NCBI GenBank assembly: GCA_003600225.1
Contig: QZFT01000045.1
Location: 62,001 to 126,000 of the forward strand
Reading direction: 5' to 3'
Origin: Pseudonocardiaceae bacterium YIM PH 21723
Lineage (GTDB): Bacteria; Actinomycetota; Actinomycetes; Mycobacteriales; Pseudonocardiaceae
DNA: 64,000 nt
In this document: positions 15,501 to 23,335 of the stretch, in pieces
How positions within the stretch are numbered: the first letter of the stretch is position 1
Layout: the number at the start of each line of letters is the position of its first letter
Translations under genes and position numbers: made by a program
Notes under the pieces: model-generated
The model's database searches: none
Told to the model about the DNA's origin: nothing
What the model saw: the letters and a program-made list of their open reading frames with translations, nothing else

Positions 15501-18260
15501 CTCTCGCCGGCTTCCGACGCACGGTTACGCACGACGTTGTACCAGGAAGAAGCGCGCGTCGAGATCGCCAGTTATCTCGCACTGCCCAGCGGCGAACGTC
15601 AGTGGACGATTCACGCGACCGCTCAGTTGAGCATCAGCGCTGCCCGGCCCACTGCGCGCGACCTGGTGGGACTCCGTGCTCGCTGCGCGGGCCACGTCTC
15701 ACAGGACGAGTTCTACATCCGCACCGGTGAGATGGGATTCCAGTACGGTCCCGCGTTCCAGGGTATTCGCGAGGTCGTCACCGGTGACGGGTTGGTGGTG
15801 GGCACGGTCGCGATTCCGGAGGGAGTGAGTACCGGCGACTACGGGTTCCATCCCAGCCTCGTCGACGCTGCCTTCCAGGTCTTGCTGATGGCCGCGACGC
15901 CGTCGTCCGATCAGGGGGCGACTCCCTATCTGCCGGTTCGGATAGATCGGATCCGCGTCCTGGCGCCACCGGTTGAAGACATGCGCGTCGTCGCCGAGGT
16001 CGTCACGGCCGACCAGACGCGAATCATCAGCGACATCGTCCTGTGCGACGCCGATGGCCGGGTTCTGGTCGAGATTCAGGGATTCCAGGCACAGTCACTC
16101 GCCACGGCCGCGAGCCTGTCGCCCGAGGGCATCGACCACAGCCTCTACGAGTTGGTCTGGCAACCGGAGCCCCGGGCGACCGCCGCCGATGACAACACGT
16201 CGGACGGGGTTCCCCAGTCACCCATCACCGGCACCGAGGCGGCCTGGGTGATCTTCGCGGATGAGACGGGTGTCGGCGACGAGGCGGCAGATGTCCTGCG
16301 TGCCGATGGTCGCCGCGTCTTCCGGGTGAAACACGCCGACGTCGAGGAGCTTGTCAGCGCCGGCCAGGACACCTACCTGATCGATGTCACGTCCTCAAGC
16401 CACTACCCGCAGCTGATAGCAGCGCTGCGCGAGCACGAGATCGGCACCGTTGCGCACCTGTGGAGCCTGGATGTCCGGGAGGACGATTCCGACTCCACCG
16501 ACCTCGGTTCGGCCGAGAACCTGCTGGCCTCGCAGGAACTCGGCGCGCTCTCCGCCATGCGCCTGATGCAGGCATTGGCGGACGAGACGGCGTGGACGCC
16601 GAAGGTATGGCTGGTCACCCGCGGGGCACAGACCGTCGGCGCGGAAGACGGTCGGACGAATGTGGCACAGGCACCGCTGTGGGGGCTTGGCCGAGTGATC
16701 GGCCACCAGGAGTTCGCCACCCATTGGGGCGGTCTCTGCGACCTCGACCCGACGCACAGCACCGCTGAGCAGGCACGCATGCTCGTCGGCGAGATCGGCG
16801 GGGGAGAGGGCGAAGATCAGGTCGTCCTGCGGGGAGGTGAACGCCACGTGGCCCGCCTCGTCGAAAGCAACGGTCTCACTCCGCCGTTCCCCGTCCGCAT
16901 GACCGATTCGGGTAGCTATCTCGTCACCGGTGGACTGGGTGCGCTAGGGCTGCTGGTCGCCCAGTACCTGGTGGAACGGGGAGCCCGAGATTTGGTCCTG
17001 ATGGGGCGCACCCCGGTACCGCCGCGCCAGGACTGGGACGATCTGCCGACCGACCACCCGCAGCTGGACCTCATCGGCCAACTGCGGCAACTGGAAGCGC
17101 AGGGCGCCAGAATTCACCTGGCCGCGGTCGACGTGGCCGACGCCGAACAGCTACAACGATGGTCTGACGCGCACCACGAGCAGGGGCTGCCGCCGATCGT
17201 CGGTGTCGTCCACACCGCTGGCGTCGTTCAGGATGAACTGCTGGTGCGGATGGACGCGGCGACGTTCACGAAGGTATTGCGGCCCAAACTCGTCGGCGGG
17301 TGGCTGTTGCACCGGTTGTTCCGGGATACACCGCTGGAATTCTTCGTCTTGTTCTCCTCGACCGGTTCGGTGATCGCCTCTCCTGGTCAGGGCAACTACG
17401 CGGCCGGGAACGCCTTCCTGGACGCGCTGGCTCACCACCGGCGCGGGCTCGGGCTGCCGGCACTCAGCATCGGTTGGGGTCCGTGGTCCGTTGGCATGGT
17501 CGAACAGCTCGACCTGGAACAGGTGTACGCCCGGCGTGGCATCGAGCTCATCACCCCCGCGGCCGGGATGCAGATCCTTGGCCGCCTCCTGCATCAGCGT
17601 CTCGCGCACCTGGTGGCGATCACGGTCGATTGGACGAAGGCACGGGACAGCTCGTTGATCGGGCATCTGCCTCCGATGTTCTCGCTGCTCGATGCCAAGG
17701 CCGACGAGTCCGACGACGCCGGTGCGGACAGCCACGCGCTGCTGCTGGCGCTGCGGCGAGCCAAGGGAGATGAGCGCGCCGCGATGCTGAGCGAGCACCT
17801 GCGCGAAGTCGTGGCACGAGTGCTCGGTATGGCCGCCGAGCAGCTCAGCACCTCCGACACCCTCAACAGCCTCGGACTGGATTCGATCATGGCCATCGAG
17901 ATCAAGCACCGCATCGAGGCCGTCCTGCGGATAGACGTCTCCGTCCTGGAGCTGTTGCGCGCCGCAACGGTCGCCAGCCTGGCGGAGGGGCTCATCTCGC
18001 GCATTGATCTCGGCGGAGTGGCCACTGACGAGCCGTCGATGTCCGATGCGATGCAACCGGCGTCCGGCGGCGACGTCGGCGATCAGCTCGACGAACTCGA
18101 ACAGCTCCTCGCCGACACCGACCCGGCCGAACTCGAAGCGCTGATGAGGGAACTCGGGGAAGGCCGGCACCTCAACGGTGACCGTGATCTTGTTGACGCC
18201 CCTGGCGTCGGCGAACCCGGGCGAGTGACTGTGACCGAGCCGCGATCGATGCCCCAGTGA
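12567..18260 (+). CDS. PKS1: single-module, probably iterative type I PKS (KS-AT-DH-KR-ACP)
   Basis: ATG 12567 gives 1,897 residues; the frame is open further upstream only as overlap with the thioesterase gene. Domains: KS about 14-440 with Cys in DTACSAS (about 188) and His in EAHGTGT and GHLEGAAG; AT about 545-840 with GHSAGE Ser (about 637) and PFHSH, malonyl-like; DH about 905-1200 with DHQVQGITVLP and HPSLVDAAF; KR about 1450-1680 with GGLGALG and GQGNYAAGNAF; ACP Ser in LGLDSIM (about 1771). There is no ER, methyltransferase or TE. All active-site residues are present. Full reduction to double bonds on one module suggests a polyene made iteratively, perhaps from the PKS2 product. At least two TTA codons are present. 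Confidence 0.93.
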   Translation: MNNLSSNTAASQREPVAIVGIGCHFPGGATSPAAFWDLLCAGVDATRELPADRWEVGKFYDPDPAKLGKMSTFRGGFLDRVDQFDASFFGISPREAVWLDPQQRLLLRAAWEAFEDAGHDVDRLAGSDIGVFVGGFTLDYQLLQNYGVHSRYELQAHSAAGMMMTMLANRLSHAFDFRGPSLAVDTACSASLVALHLAMQAIWNGECSQAIVGGVNVMLAPNMTIAESKGGFLSPDGRCKTFDASADGYARGEGAGVVLLKPLSQAVIDRDSIYALVRGTAVTQDGRTNGITVPNGDAQEAAMRLAYTRAGVSPSEVQYVEAHGTGTPIGDPIEAGAIGRVLSADRSAGERVLIGSVKTNIGHLEGAAGVAGLIKAALSLKHRLIPSHLNLTEPNPAIPFDELGLQIPTRLTPWPDSDGPRYAGVNSFGFGGTNAHAVLQEPPAEVVPIDRAEEDRRGVIVLSARSAAAVREQVESMYAYLGDTENGLADVEYSASLRRTHHEHRLAVVARNAVQARERLHAFLADDQAPGVVKGRAIPGDKPKLAFVCSGMGPQWWGMGRHLLVNEPVFRKAVEDCSAELAQYTGWSLLDEMLKPEKQSRMGENEVSQPATFALQVGLAELWRSWGVEPDAVIGHSAGEVAAQYLAGVLSFEDATKVIYYRSSLQQRTSGSGGMLAVGMTPETLEKAVADAGPTVSVAAINSPTSVTLSGDVEILESMAAQLETFGVFHRFLPVKVPFHSHYMDPLRDDLEAGLADLLPGTSKLPLYSTVIGSRIDGRGANASYWWQNVRATVLFAAAFNEMVDDGYTHFLELAPHPVLANAMRELLADSKSDGLVVPSLRRDENDEEMLLRALGSLHSRGHQVAWETRHGDEATYVKLPNYPWQLETYWNESAEAREDRHYEQVHPLLGQRMNAVHPSWEVELNTGQLAYLADHQVQGITVLPGAALIEMALAAAAQAYGPGDYSVEDLQLHKALILSPASDARLRTTLYQEEARVEIASYLALPSGERQWTIHATAQLSISAARPTARDLVGLRARCAGHVSQDEFYIRTGEMGFQYGPAFQGIREVVTGDGLVVGTVAIPEGVSTGDYGFHPSLVDAAFQVLLMAATPSSDQGATPYLPVRIDRIRVLAPPVEDMRVVAEVVTADQTRIISDIVLCDADGRVLVEIQGFQAQSLATAASLSPEGIDHSLYELVWQPEPRATAADDNTSDGVPQSPITGTEAAWVIFADETGVGDEAADVLRADGRRVFRVKHADVEELVSAGQDTYLIDVTSSSHYPQLIAALREHEIGTVAHLWSLDVREDDSDSTDLGSAENLLASQELGALSAMRLMQALADETAWTPKVWLVTRGAQTVGAEDGRTNVAQAPLWGLGRVIGHQEFATHWGGLCDLDPTHSTAEQARMLVGEIGGGEGEDQVVLRGGERHVARLVESNGLTPPFPVRMTDSGSYLVTGGLGALGLLVAQYLVERGARDLVLMGRTPVPPRQDWDDLPTDHPQLDLIGQLRQLEAQGARIHLAAVDVADAEQLQRWSDAHHEQGLPPIVGVVHTAGVVQDELLVRMDAATFTKVLRPKLVGGWLLHRLFRDTPLEFFVLFSSTGSVIASPGQGNYAAGNAFLDALAHHRRGLGLPALSIGWGPWSVGMVEQLDLEQVYARRGIELITPAAGMQILGRLLHQRLAHLVAITVDWTKARDSSLIGHLPPMFSLLDAKADESDDAGADSHALLLALRRAKGDERAAMLSEHLREVVARVLGMAAEQLSTSDTLNSLGLDSIMAIEIKHRIEAVLRIDVSVLELLRAATVASLAEGLISRIDLGGVATDEPSMSDAMQPASGGDVGDQLDELEQLLADTDPAELEALMRELGEGRHLNGDRDLVDAPGVGEPGRVTVTEPRSMPQ

Positions 18261-18293
18261 GCGAGTCGATAAAAGGCAACTGAGGAGACAGAT

Positions 18294-18572
18294 ATGCCGT
18301 ATGTGATCACTGAGCAGTGCATCGGGAGCAAGGATACTTCGTGCTATGACGTGTGTCCTGTCGACGCGATCCAGCCGTCGCCCGATGGGGATGACTTCGA
18401 CCGGCACGAACAGCTATTCATCGACCCAGTGCTGTGTATCGAGTGTGGTGCGTGCCCGGCGGTTTGCCCGGTAGAGGCGATCTACGAAGTTGCCGACGTT
18501 CCCGAACAGTCCCGAGCCTCGATCGAGACCAATCGGCGGCACTTTGCCGGCGGGGCAACATCAACGGCGTAG
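18294..18572 (+). CDS. 7Fe-8S ferredoxin
   Basis: A protein of 92 residues with ATG 18294 after a GAGGAG site, 33 nt behind PKS1. The first cluster motif is C9-x7-C17-x3-C21-P and the second CIECGACPAVCP, the pattern of 3Fe-4S plus 4Fe-4S ferredoxins such as FdxA. It carries electrons, often to cytochromes P450 or other redox enzymes. No P450 is encoded in the visible cluster, so its partner may be the acyl dehydrogenase, an enzyme left of the window, or a reductase that supplies FADH2 for the halogenases. It is last in the operon, before a terminator. Confidence 0.93.
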   Translation: MPYVITEQCIGSKDTSCYDVCPVDAIQPSPDGDDFDRHEQLFIDPVLCIECGACPAVCPVEAIYEVADVPEQSRASIETNRRHFAGGATSTA

Positions 18573-18590
18573 GCCCAGCTACCAATCGGA

Positions 18591-18630
18591 AGCCACCCGG
18601 ACAGCGAGTCCGGGTGGCTCTTTTACTTTT
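18591..18630 (+). terminator. Intrinsic terminator of the halogenase-PKS1 operon
   Basis: A perfect 12-bp stem (AGCCACCCGGAC / GTCCGGGTGGCT) around a 5-nt loop is followed by CTTTTACTTTT. It lies 19 nt after the ferredoxin stop. A second inverted repeat (GGGCGACAC at 18658-18666 and GTGTCGCCC at 18676-18684) follows. Confidence 0.88.
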
Positions 18631-18819
18631 GCACCGGGCTCGTCGCGAGCCGCTGCGGGGCGACACTGTTCGCTGGTGTCGCCCAGCTGTCGTGCTTATG
18701 TGCAGTGAAAAGAAATTACCGAGCGGCAGAGTAGCTCGAGGCAGCGTTCGCTTGAACTACAAGTTACCCTGCGCGCCCCGCTGGGCTCGTGGTGGGACGC
18801 GAGCGGTGAGCGGCTTTGC

Positions 18820-19149
18820 TCAGGATTCGATGTCGAAGAGTTCGGGAACCCGGAGCGCCAGCGTCATATCGCCCTCAACCTTCATCTTGCCCGCCATGAA
18901 CGCCTTCATCGCGTCTTGTCGGCCTTCGGCGATGGCCAGCCAGATCTCGCTGGTGGTGGTGAAAGTGGTGTCCGGCTCCGAAACGCCGCCGGGTATAAGG
19001 CGCCCGCTGCCGTCCTTGATCTCGACGGCCCACACTCCCGGGTCAAGATCCGTGAGCTGCCACTGAAGGGTACGTTCGAGGCCCGTCGCAGCCTCGGCGC
19101 GGAGACGTCCGGGTAGTTCGTCGAAAAGTTCGCCGATGGTGAGGGTCAT
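18820..19149 (-). CDS. SCP2 sterol-binding domain protein
   Basis: A protein of 109 residues, ATG 19149 preceded by AGGAG. The whole length fits the SCP2 fold: MTLTIGELFDELPGRL, WQLTDLDPGVWAVEIKDG, then TTFTTTSEIWLAIAEGRQDAMKAFMAGKMKVEGDM near the C-terminus. SCP2 domains form a hydrophobic tunnel that holds lipids or fatty acyl groups. In this cluster it could carry a greasy polyketide intermediate to the flavoenzymes, or hold the end product. It is transcribed leftward and separately from the PKS1 operon, with its own cluster motif 95 nt upstream. A truncated relative precedes PKS2. Confidence 0.85.
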   Translation of the reverse strand: MTLTIGELFDELPGRLRAEAATGLERTLQWQLTDLDPGVWAVEIKDGSGRLIPGGVSEPDTTFTTTSEIWLAIAEGRQDAMKAFMAGKMKVEGDMTLALRVPELFDIES

Positions 19150-19242
19150 GAGATCGCGCTCCTGATGCTGTGTTGTTCAGGCAGGCTCCGCCTTTCGACG
19201 TGCCCGTGCGTGACGACCGTAGAGTCACAGACTTCCTAGCCC

Positions 19243-19259
19243 ATTACTGTGCCGGTAAG
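19243..19259 (-). promoter_or_regulatory. Cluster motif upstream of the SCP2 gene
   Basis: On the minus strand CTTAC-cggcaca-GTAAT (core TTAC-N7-GTAA), 94 nt before the SCP2 start and overlapping the last codons of the SARP gene. Spacing to the start equals that at the SCP2 fragment before PKS2. Confidence 0.5.
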
Positions 19260-20122
19260 TGCGATGAGCCCCTCGTCGGAATATGTGTGGCGAACAACCG
19301 GCTCCTGAGCTCCTCGAACTCTTTGGGCGGCGTAACGCCGAGATCGCGTTGCACAGCATCGTAAAATGCTTCCAGCCGGCGTCGGGCCCGACTGTGATTG
19401 CCGTTGCGTAGCGACACGTCGATGATCACCCTGGTCGCCAGCTGGTTGTGTCGATCCAACCGCAACATCTGGTAGGCCGATTCGAGTAGGTCTTCGTCCA
19501 AGCCGTGATCGAGATTGATCTGCATGAGTCGGCTGAGCGCTTGCGAGCACATGAGGTCATATCGGCGCCGGTAGCGCTCAAGCCAGGGGATCGATTCCTG
19601 GTCAAGGAGCGGACCGTGGGAGACATAATCCGAGACGCGCCGATAATAGAAGCGCGCGCGAGCTGCGTCGCCGGCGATGTCGAAGGTGTGACCGCGGCGG
19701 TACAGCAACTCAAGATCGGCCACATCAGTCCACCACGTTTCAGCCGACTCGAAGGTGTACACCCGATTTGCGTGACGCCTGATGAACGACGATCGCTCTC
19801 GCGGGCCGAGTTCGGGCTGCAGTAAGCGTTTGAGTGCATGCATGTTGACGTCGAAACCACGGATCGCTTTATCGGGTTCTGCTTCGGGCCACAGCATGTC
19901 GACGATCTGATCTGCCAAACACGGCCGTCCCGGGTTGAGCAAGAACCACAGCAGGATGTGCAGCGCTTTCCTTCGGCTGGTCTCCAGTGCCACACGGTGA
20001 TCGCCAAGATATATCCGCATGTGCCCAAAAAGGTAGGCGCGGCAGGGAGCCTCGTTCTCAAGCTCCCTCGGATGGTTTAAACCGTTCTCCTGTGGATCTT
20101 TGATAAGGTTCGGAACTGTCAT
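19244..20122 (-). CDS. SARP-family transcriptional activator
   Basis: A protein of 292 residues from ATG 20122; a TTG at 20137 is an alternative, and GGGGGAG sits unusually close to the ATG. The winged-helix DNA-binding part covers about 28-105 (AYLFGHMRIYLGD, SRRKALHILLWFLLNPG, DMLWPEAEPDKAIRGFDVNMHALKRLLQP). The bacterial activation domain with helical repeats covers about 120-270 (WTDVADLELLYRRG, WLERYRRRYDLM, LESAYQMLRLDRHNQLATR, LEAFYDAVQRDLGVTPP). SARPs turn on antibiotic clusters by binding direct repeats near promoters. It is the only intact SARP here, the copy at 7.2-8.1 kb being broken. Its long upstream region is AT-rich. Confidence 0.88.
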   Translation of the reverse strand: MTVPNLIKDPQENGLNHPRELENEAPCRAYLFGHMRIYLGDHRVALETSRRKALHILLWFLLNPGRPCLADQIVDMLWPEAEPDKAIRGFDVNMHALKRLLQPELGPRERSSFIRRHANRVYTFESAETWWTDVADLELLYRRGHTFDIAGDAARARFYYRRVSDYVSHGPLLDQESIPWLERYRRRYDLMCSQALSRLMQINLDHGLDEDLLESAYQMLRLDRHNQLATRVIIDVSLRNGNHSRARRRLEAFYDAVQRDLGVTPPKEFEELRSRLFATHIPTRGSSHLPAQ

Positions 20123-21529
20123 AACTCCCCCAGTCAAAGAATTTCGCCGACTTGCAGACGTATCGCCAGCGCGAGCCCGGAAATGATGAAATTTGCGGGC
20201 TTTAGAGGTGTTATTGTGATGTGTGCAGATCGCACTCAGGCTTTCGGCTGAAGGTCATCTGAATTGCGGCTTTAATTGAGTCAAACTCGGATTTGAAAAG
20301 GTATCCATGTGGTCGAAGGTGAATTATTTACGCTCGGTCTTATGGGTGAAATTCGTGCTCTCTTTCGGAGTTGTAAGTCGGGTTTTCAGAATGGTTTTTT
20401 CACGTTATGGGCCAGTTATTCGAGATATGATCCTCCTGTTCGTAATGAGTGATCCGGGTTCGTCTGTCGCCTGTTCCTGCTGGCGCAACCCGGCAAGATT
20501 TCGAGTATTGATCACCGTTTGGCGGGCTAGTCGCTAGGTGTCAAGCGGTTCCTTCTGGGTGTGCCGAAAATAAGACCTTCCTCATTTGCCATTAATGATG
20601 TGATGACGCGATTCAATGGCCATACTTTATGGCGTCGACCAACTCTGCGTGGCCGCACTAAGGGTCACCATCAGCTCGCTGCCCCTTTGGGGGCAGAGCT
20701 TGGCTGAAGTCCACCGTACCGTGCTGGAAGGCAGTGGCGAGGAAGTTGGCGGATTCAAGCCATTTTCTGACATTGGTTATGGGCGCCTAGGCGTCTGCTC
20801 CTTTGGGTAACCGATATTCGGTGTTGTGGTCGATAGCGTCGGCCTCCCGGACTGCGTCGGGCGACTATGCAACTTTGGTGAGTGTGGCCAGTCCGATTCG
20901 ATAAGGTGCCGCAGCGTCGAAGTTCGCCCGATATGTTCCGGGGGGCTGAAGGTACGCCAGCCCGTCCGCGACTAGCACGGTGCTGACCAACTCCTGTGGT
21001 CGAACGTGTAGCGCTTCGTCGAAAGCCTTAGGTCATGCCACCGGACGATCATATCGACGCCGGTTTCCTTGGCAACATGATGACGTTGTCAAGTCAAGTG
21101 CAGGCATGCCTCGGTTAGAGTCTTCCCGTGTTCAAAATAAATAGATGGATACTTTGCGATCCCTTGTTCTGCGATTCGACGTAAGCGTTCGGGCAGGTAG
21201 TGATTGGTCGTTGAAGTGAAATATGATCTATGTTCAGCGAATCGGGTCATGGTGGAATTCAAGCCGGTGAGGTCAAGTCAGTCTATTGATGGTATGCAGC
21301 TTCGTAGCTACTGGTGGACCATGCTAAAACAGGTCGGTGTGTGATGACTTTTTGGCAACTTGGATGTCAGGTGGCTCATTTCGGTATGGTGCACTCATGC
21401 ACTTTGATCGGTGTGGTGCCCCAGTAGGCGCCATCGTTGCGACGCTTTGAGGGTGCTCGGTGGGGTGGCCGCCAGTTCGCCTGGAACGTGAGCCGGCCCG
21501 CGATCGAGACCGCGACTTGGGGCTGATCT

Positions 21530-21600
21530 TTTTGACCCGCGGATCGACCTGTCGGTGGGTGCGACGCTGGCTGTAATGCTGCTCGTATTCGCGCACCGCG
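21530..21600 (-). pseudogene. Possible transposase C-terminal remnant
   Basis: The minus strand reads HAVREYEQHYSQRRTHRQ, close to the REYxxHYNxxRPHR tail of DDE integrases/transposases (rve family) in actinomycete insertion sequences. The rest of the frame is not recognisable and no terminal repeats are seen. It is a fragment at best. Confidence 0.3.
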
Positions 21601-21613
21601 TGGCGGGATCGTG

Positions 21614-21646
21614 CAGATCTGGCGGCGCTCCGAGTCGCCAGATCTG
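21614..21646. repeat. 11-bp inverted repeat
   Basis: CAGATCTGGCG (21614-21624) and CGCCAGATCTG (21636-21646) are perfect inverted copies with an 11-nt spacer, in the decayed region beside the transposase-like remnant. It may be a hairpin or an element end. Confidence 0.5.
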
Positions 21647-21689
21647 TTGGTGGTGGGTCGTCTCTACCTACGTGATCTTGCGGCGGCGA

Positions 21690-22019
21690 CGCGCGATCGT
21701 GATCAACCTATTCAGGAAGATTTTGCGCCGCTTTGGATATCTCGCGCCCGAACGAGAGGCTTATCACGTGGAAAGCCAGGCCGATCACCAGTTCGTTGTT
21801 CGGTGCCCAGGCCCAGGTCTGCGACAGATGAACCGTTCGAACCGATCGGCGAGCTGAAAACCATAGCCCGGCGCTGCGGTGGGCATCCCCAGGCGGATGC
21901 CTTGCGGCATAAGCAGGATTGGCTCAGAGGCCTCGTCGACCTAGTTGAGAGTGTGTCAGTTCAGTTCGACGAAGCGGCTCTTGAACGGATAGAGGTCATC
22001 GTTATGCCAGCGCTGCGCT
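21690..22019 (-). pseudogene. Decayed copy of the haloalkane dehalogenase-like gene
   Basis: The minus strand reads QRWHNDDLYPFKSRFVELN, two stops, then VDEASEPILLMPQG, matching FPFTSRFVELD and VDEGSGPILLMLHG of the intact enzyme at 2757-3641. After frameshifts it reads ADRFERF and then TWAWAPNNELVIG with FGRDIQSGA, matching DRFRC and TWAWALNGNLS / IGRALNKRF. The catalytic Asp segment between them is deleted. The gene is dead. It shows that a second dehalogenase-like enzyme once stood next to the esterase at the end of the PKS2 operon. Confidence 0.75.
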
Positions 22020-22334
22020 GATGAAGTGGAGTAGTCCACTGATCGCGACCGGGCCCCAGGTTTCACGGAGAGTGGCTGATGGTCGCCCCTGATGCGCTGA
22101 TGACTAGCCGAAGCGCGATTTCGACAGCCATGAGCGGCCGGACACCGTACTTCGTGGGACTCCTCAAGTCTGCTGGGGTTCGCCGCGGGTGTCCTCACCG
22201 TCGACCGGGCGGTCGACGGTGAGCCTTATGGGCGGCAAGCAGACCTTATTGCCGGGTCCGGTTCCCGTTGACGTACAACGAGTTCGAACGCGGCAGCACG
22301 CATGCGTCCCGAAGCTGATGCCGACCCGACCGGT
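22020..22334. other. Non-coding gap after the esterase gene
   Basis: About 310 bases between the dehalogenase pseudogene and the esterase stop. The short inverted sequence GTCGACCGGGCGGTCGAC near 22200 could form a hairpin and end leftward transcription. No gene is supported. Confidence 0.4.
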
Positions 22335-23297
22335 TCATCCGTCGGGCTGCTCAGCCCATCGCTTGCGCAGAAACCCGGCGATGAGGCTGAAGGCGTCCCT
22401 TGCCCGATCGTGCAGTGCGGCTACCTGGAGAAAGCCGTGGGGCAAGCCGTCATAGCGATGAAACTCCACCGGAACGCCCGCTCGCGTGAGTTCGGCACCG
22501 TAGGCTTTGTTCTCATCAAGCAGCGGACAGTACTCAGCCGACATGATCATCGCCGGCGGAAGCCCGCCGTGGTCGTCCGCCGCGAGTGGTGAGGCATAGG
22601 GGGAATCGCCATCCGCGGATTCAGCAAGGTAATAGTTCCAGTACCAGGCGTTCAAGCGAGCGTTGAAGAACATCGGATCGATGTTCTTCCGCATCGACCT
22701 CGTCGGCGCGTCACCGCCTGGCGGTGGATTGCGTAGCGGCGGGTAGACGAGAACCTGGGCAGAGATCCGCGGTCCGTCGTCGTCTCTGGACATCAGCGCC
22801 GTCGATGCGGCCAGATTGCCGCCACTGCTGTCGCCCGCGACGGCCAGGCGCCTGCTGTCCGCGCCGAATTCCGAACCGTGCTCCGCCACCCATTTCACGG
22901 CGGCATAGCAGTCGTCGAGGGCGGCCGGGAAGGGATGTTCGGGTGCCAGCCGGTAGTCGACGGAGGCAACTATGCACGGGGTCATCGCGGCCAGCGCGCG
23001 GCAGATCGAGTCCGACGTCCGCAGCGATCCAGCGACGAAACCACCTCCGTAAAAATAAAACAGCACCGGAAGCGGTTCCGCGCTCTGCGGACGGTAGATC
23101 CTGATCGACCGTTCTCCGGCCTGTCCATCAAAGCTCAGATCGAATACGTCCTCCGGGTGTTCATGCCATTTCCACCGCCCGGGAGCCATTTTCGCGTCAG
23201 CTCGGCGAGCTTCGTCAATGGTCATCGTGTAAAGTGGCTTGAATCCGGTTTCGACACGGAAATCTCTTATTTCCGCAAAAGTCGGGTCAAGAGGCAT
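22335..23297 (-). CDS. Alpha/beta hydrolase of the hormone-sensitive lipase family
   Basis: A protein of 320 residues, ATG 23297 with GGGGAG 5 nt upstream. The HSL-family oxyanion motif appears as FYFYGGGFVAG, with Tyr where most members have His (HGGG). The nucleophile Ser is in GDSSGGN (about residue 157), the Asp lies near MSAEYCPLLDEN, and the His is in YDGLPHGFLQV. It hydrolyses short acyl esters or lactones. It is the last intact gene of the leftward operon, 38 nt after the acyl-CoA dehydrogenase, so it could open, release or trim the polyketide or remove a protecting acyl group. Confidence 0.88.
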   Translation of the reverse strand: MPLDPTFAEIRDFRVETGFKPLYTMTIDEARRADAKMAPGRWKWHEHPEDVFDLSFDGQAGERSIRIYRPQSAEPLPVLFYFYGGGFVAGSLRTSDSICRALAAMTPCIVASVDYRLAPEHPFPAALDDCYAAVKWVAEHGSEFGADSRRLAVAGDSSGGNLAASTALMSRDDDGPRISAQVLVYPPLRNPPPGGDAPTRSMRKNIDPMFFNARLNAWYWNYYLAESADGDSPYASPLAADDHGGLPPAMIMSAEYCPLLDENKAYGAELTRAGVPVEFHRYDGLPHGFLQVAALHDRARDAFSLIAGFLRKRWAEQPDG

Positions 23298-23335
23298 CTG
23301 AACTCCCCAGCTTGTCAGTACGCATGGCTCGACGA

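Larger units (their letters stand above)
20123..21690. other. Gene-poor decayed region
   Basis: About 1.6 kb without an intact gene. Base composition is lower in GC than the flanks. Short open frames (for example 20307-20537 and 20616-20810) show no family features. Near 20880-21000 the minus strand has a protein-like tail (ELVSTVLVADGLAYLQPPG) that ends in a stop, perhaps the end of a lost gene that I cannot name. The SARP promoter must lie at the left end. Confidence 0.5.

Noticed and set aside
17151-18407. Long leftward open frame (418 codons) opposite the end of PKS1
   Set aside because: Antisense to well-supported KR and ACP coding sequence; no family features. Such frames are common in GC-rich DNA.
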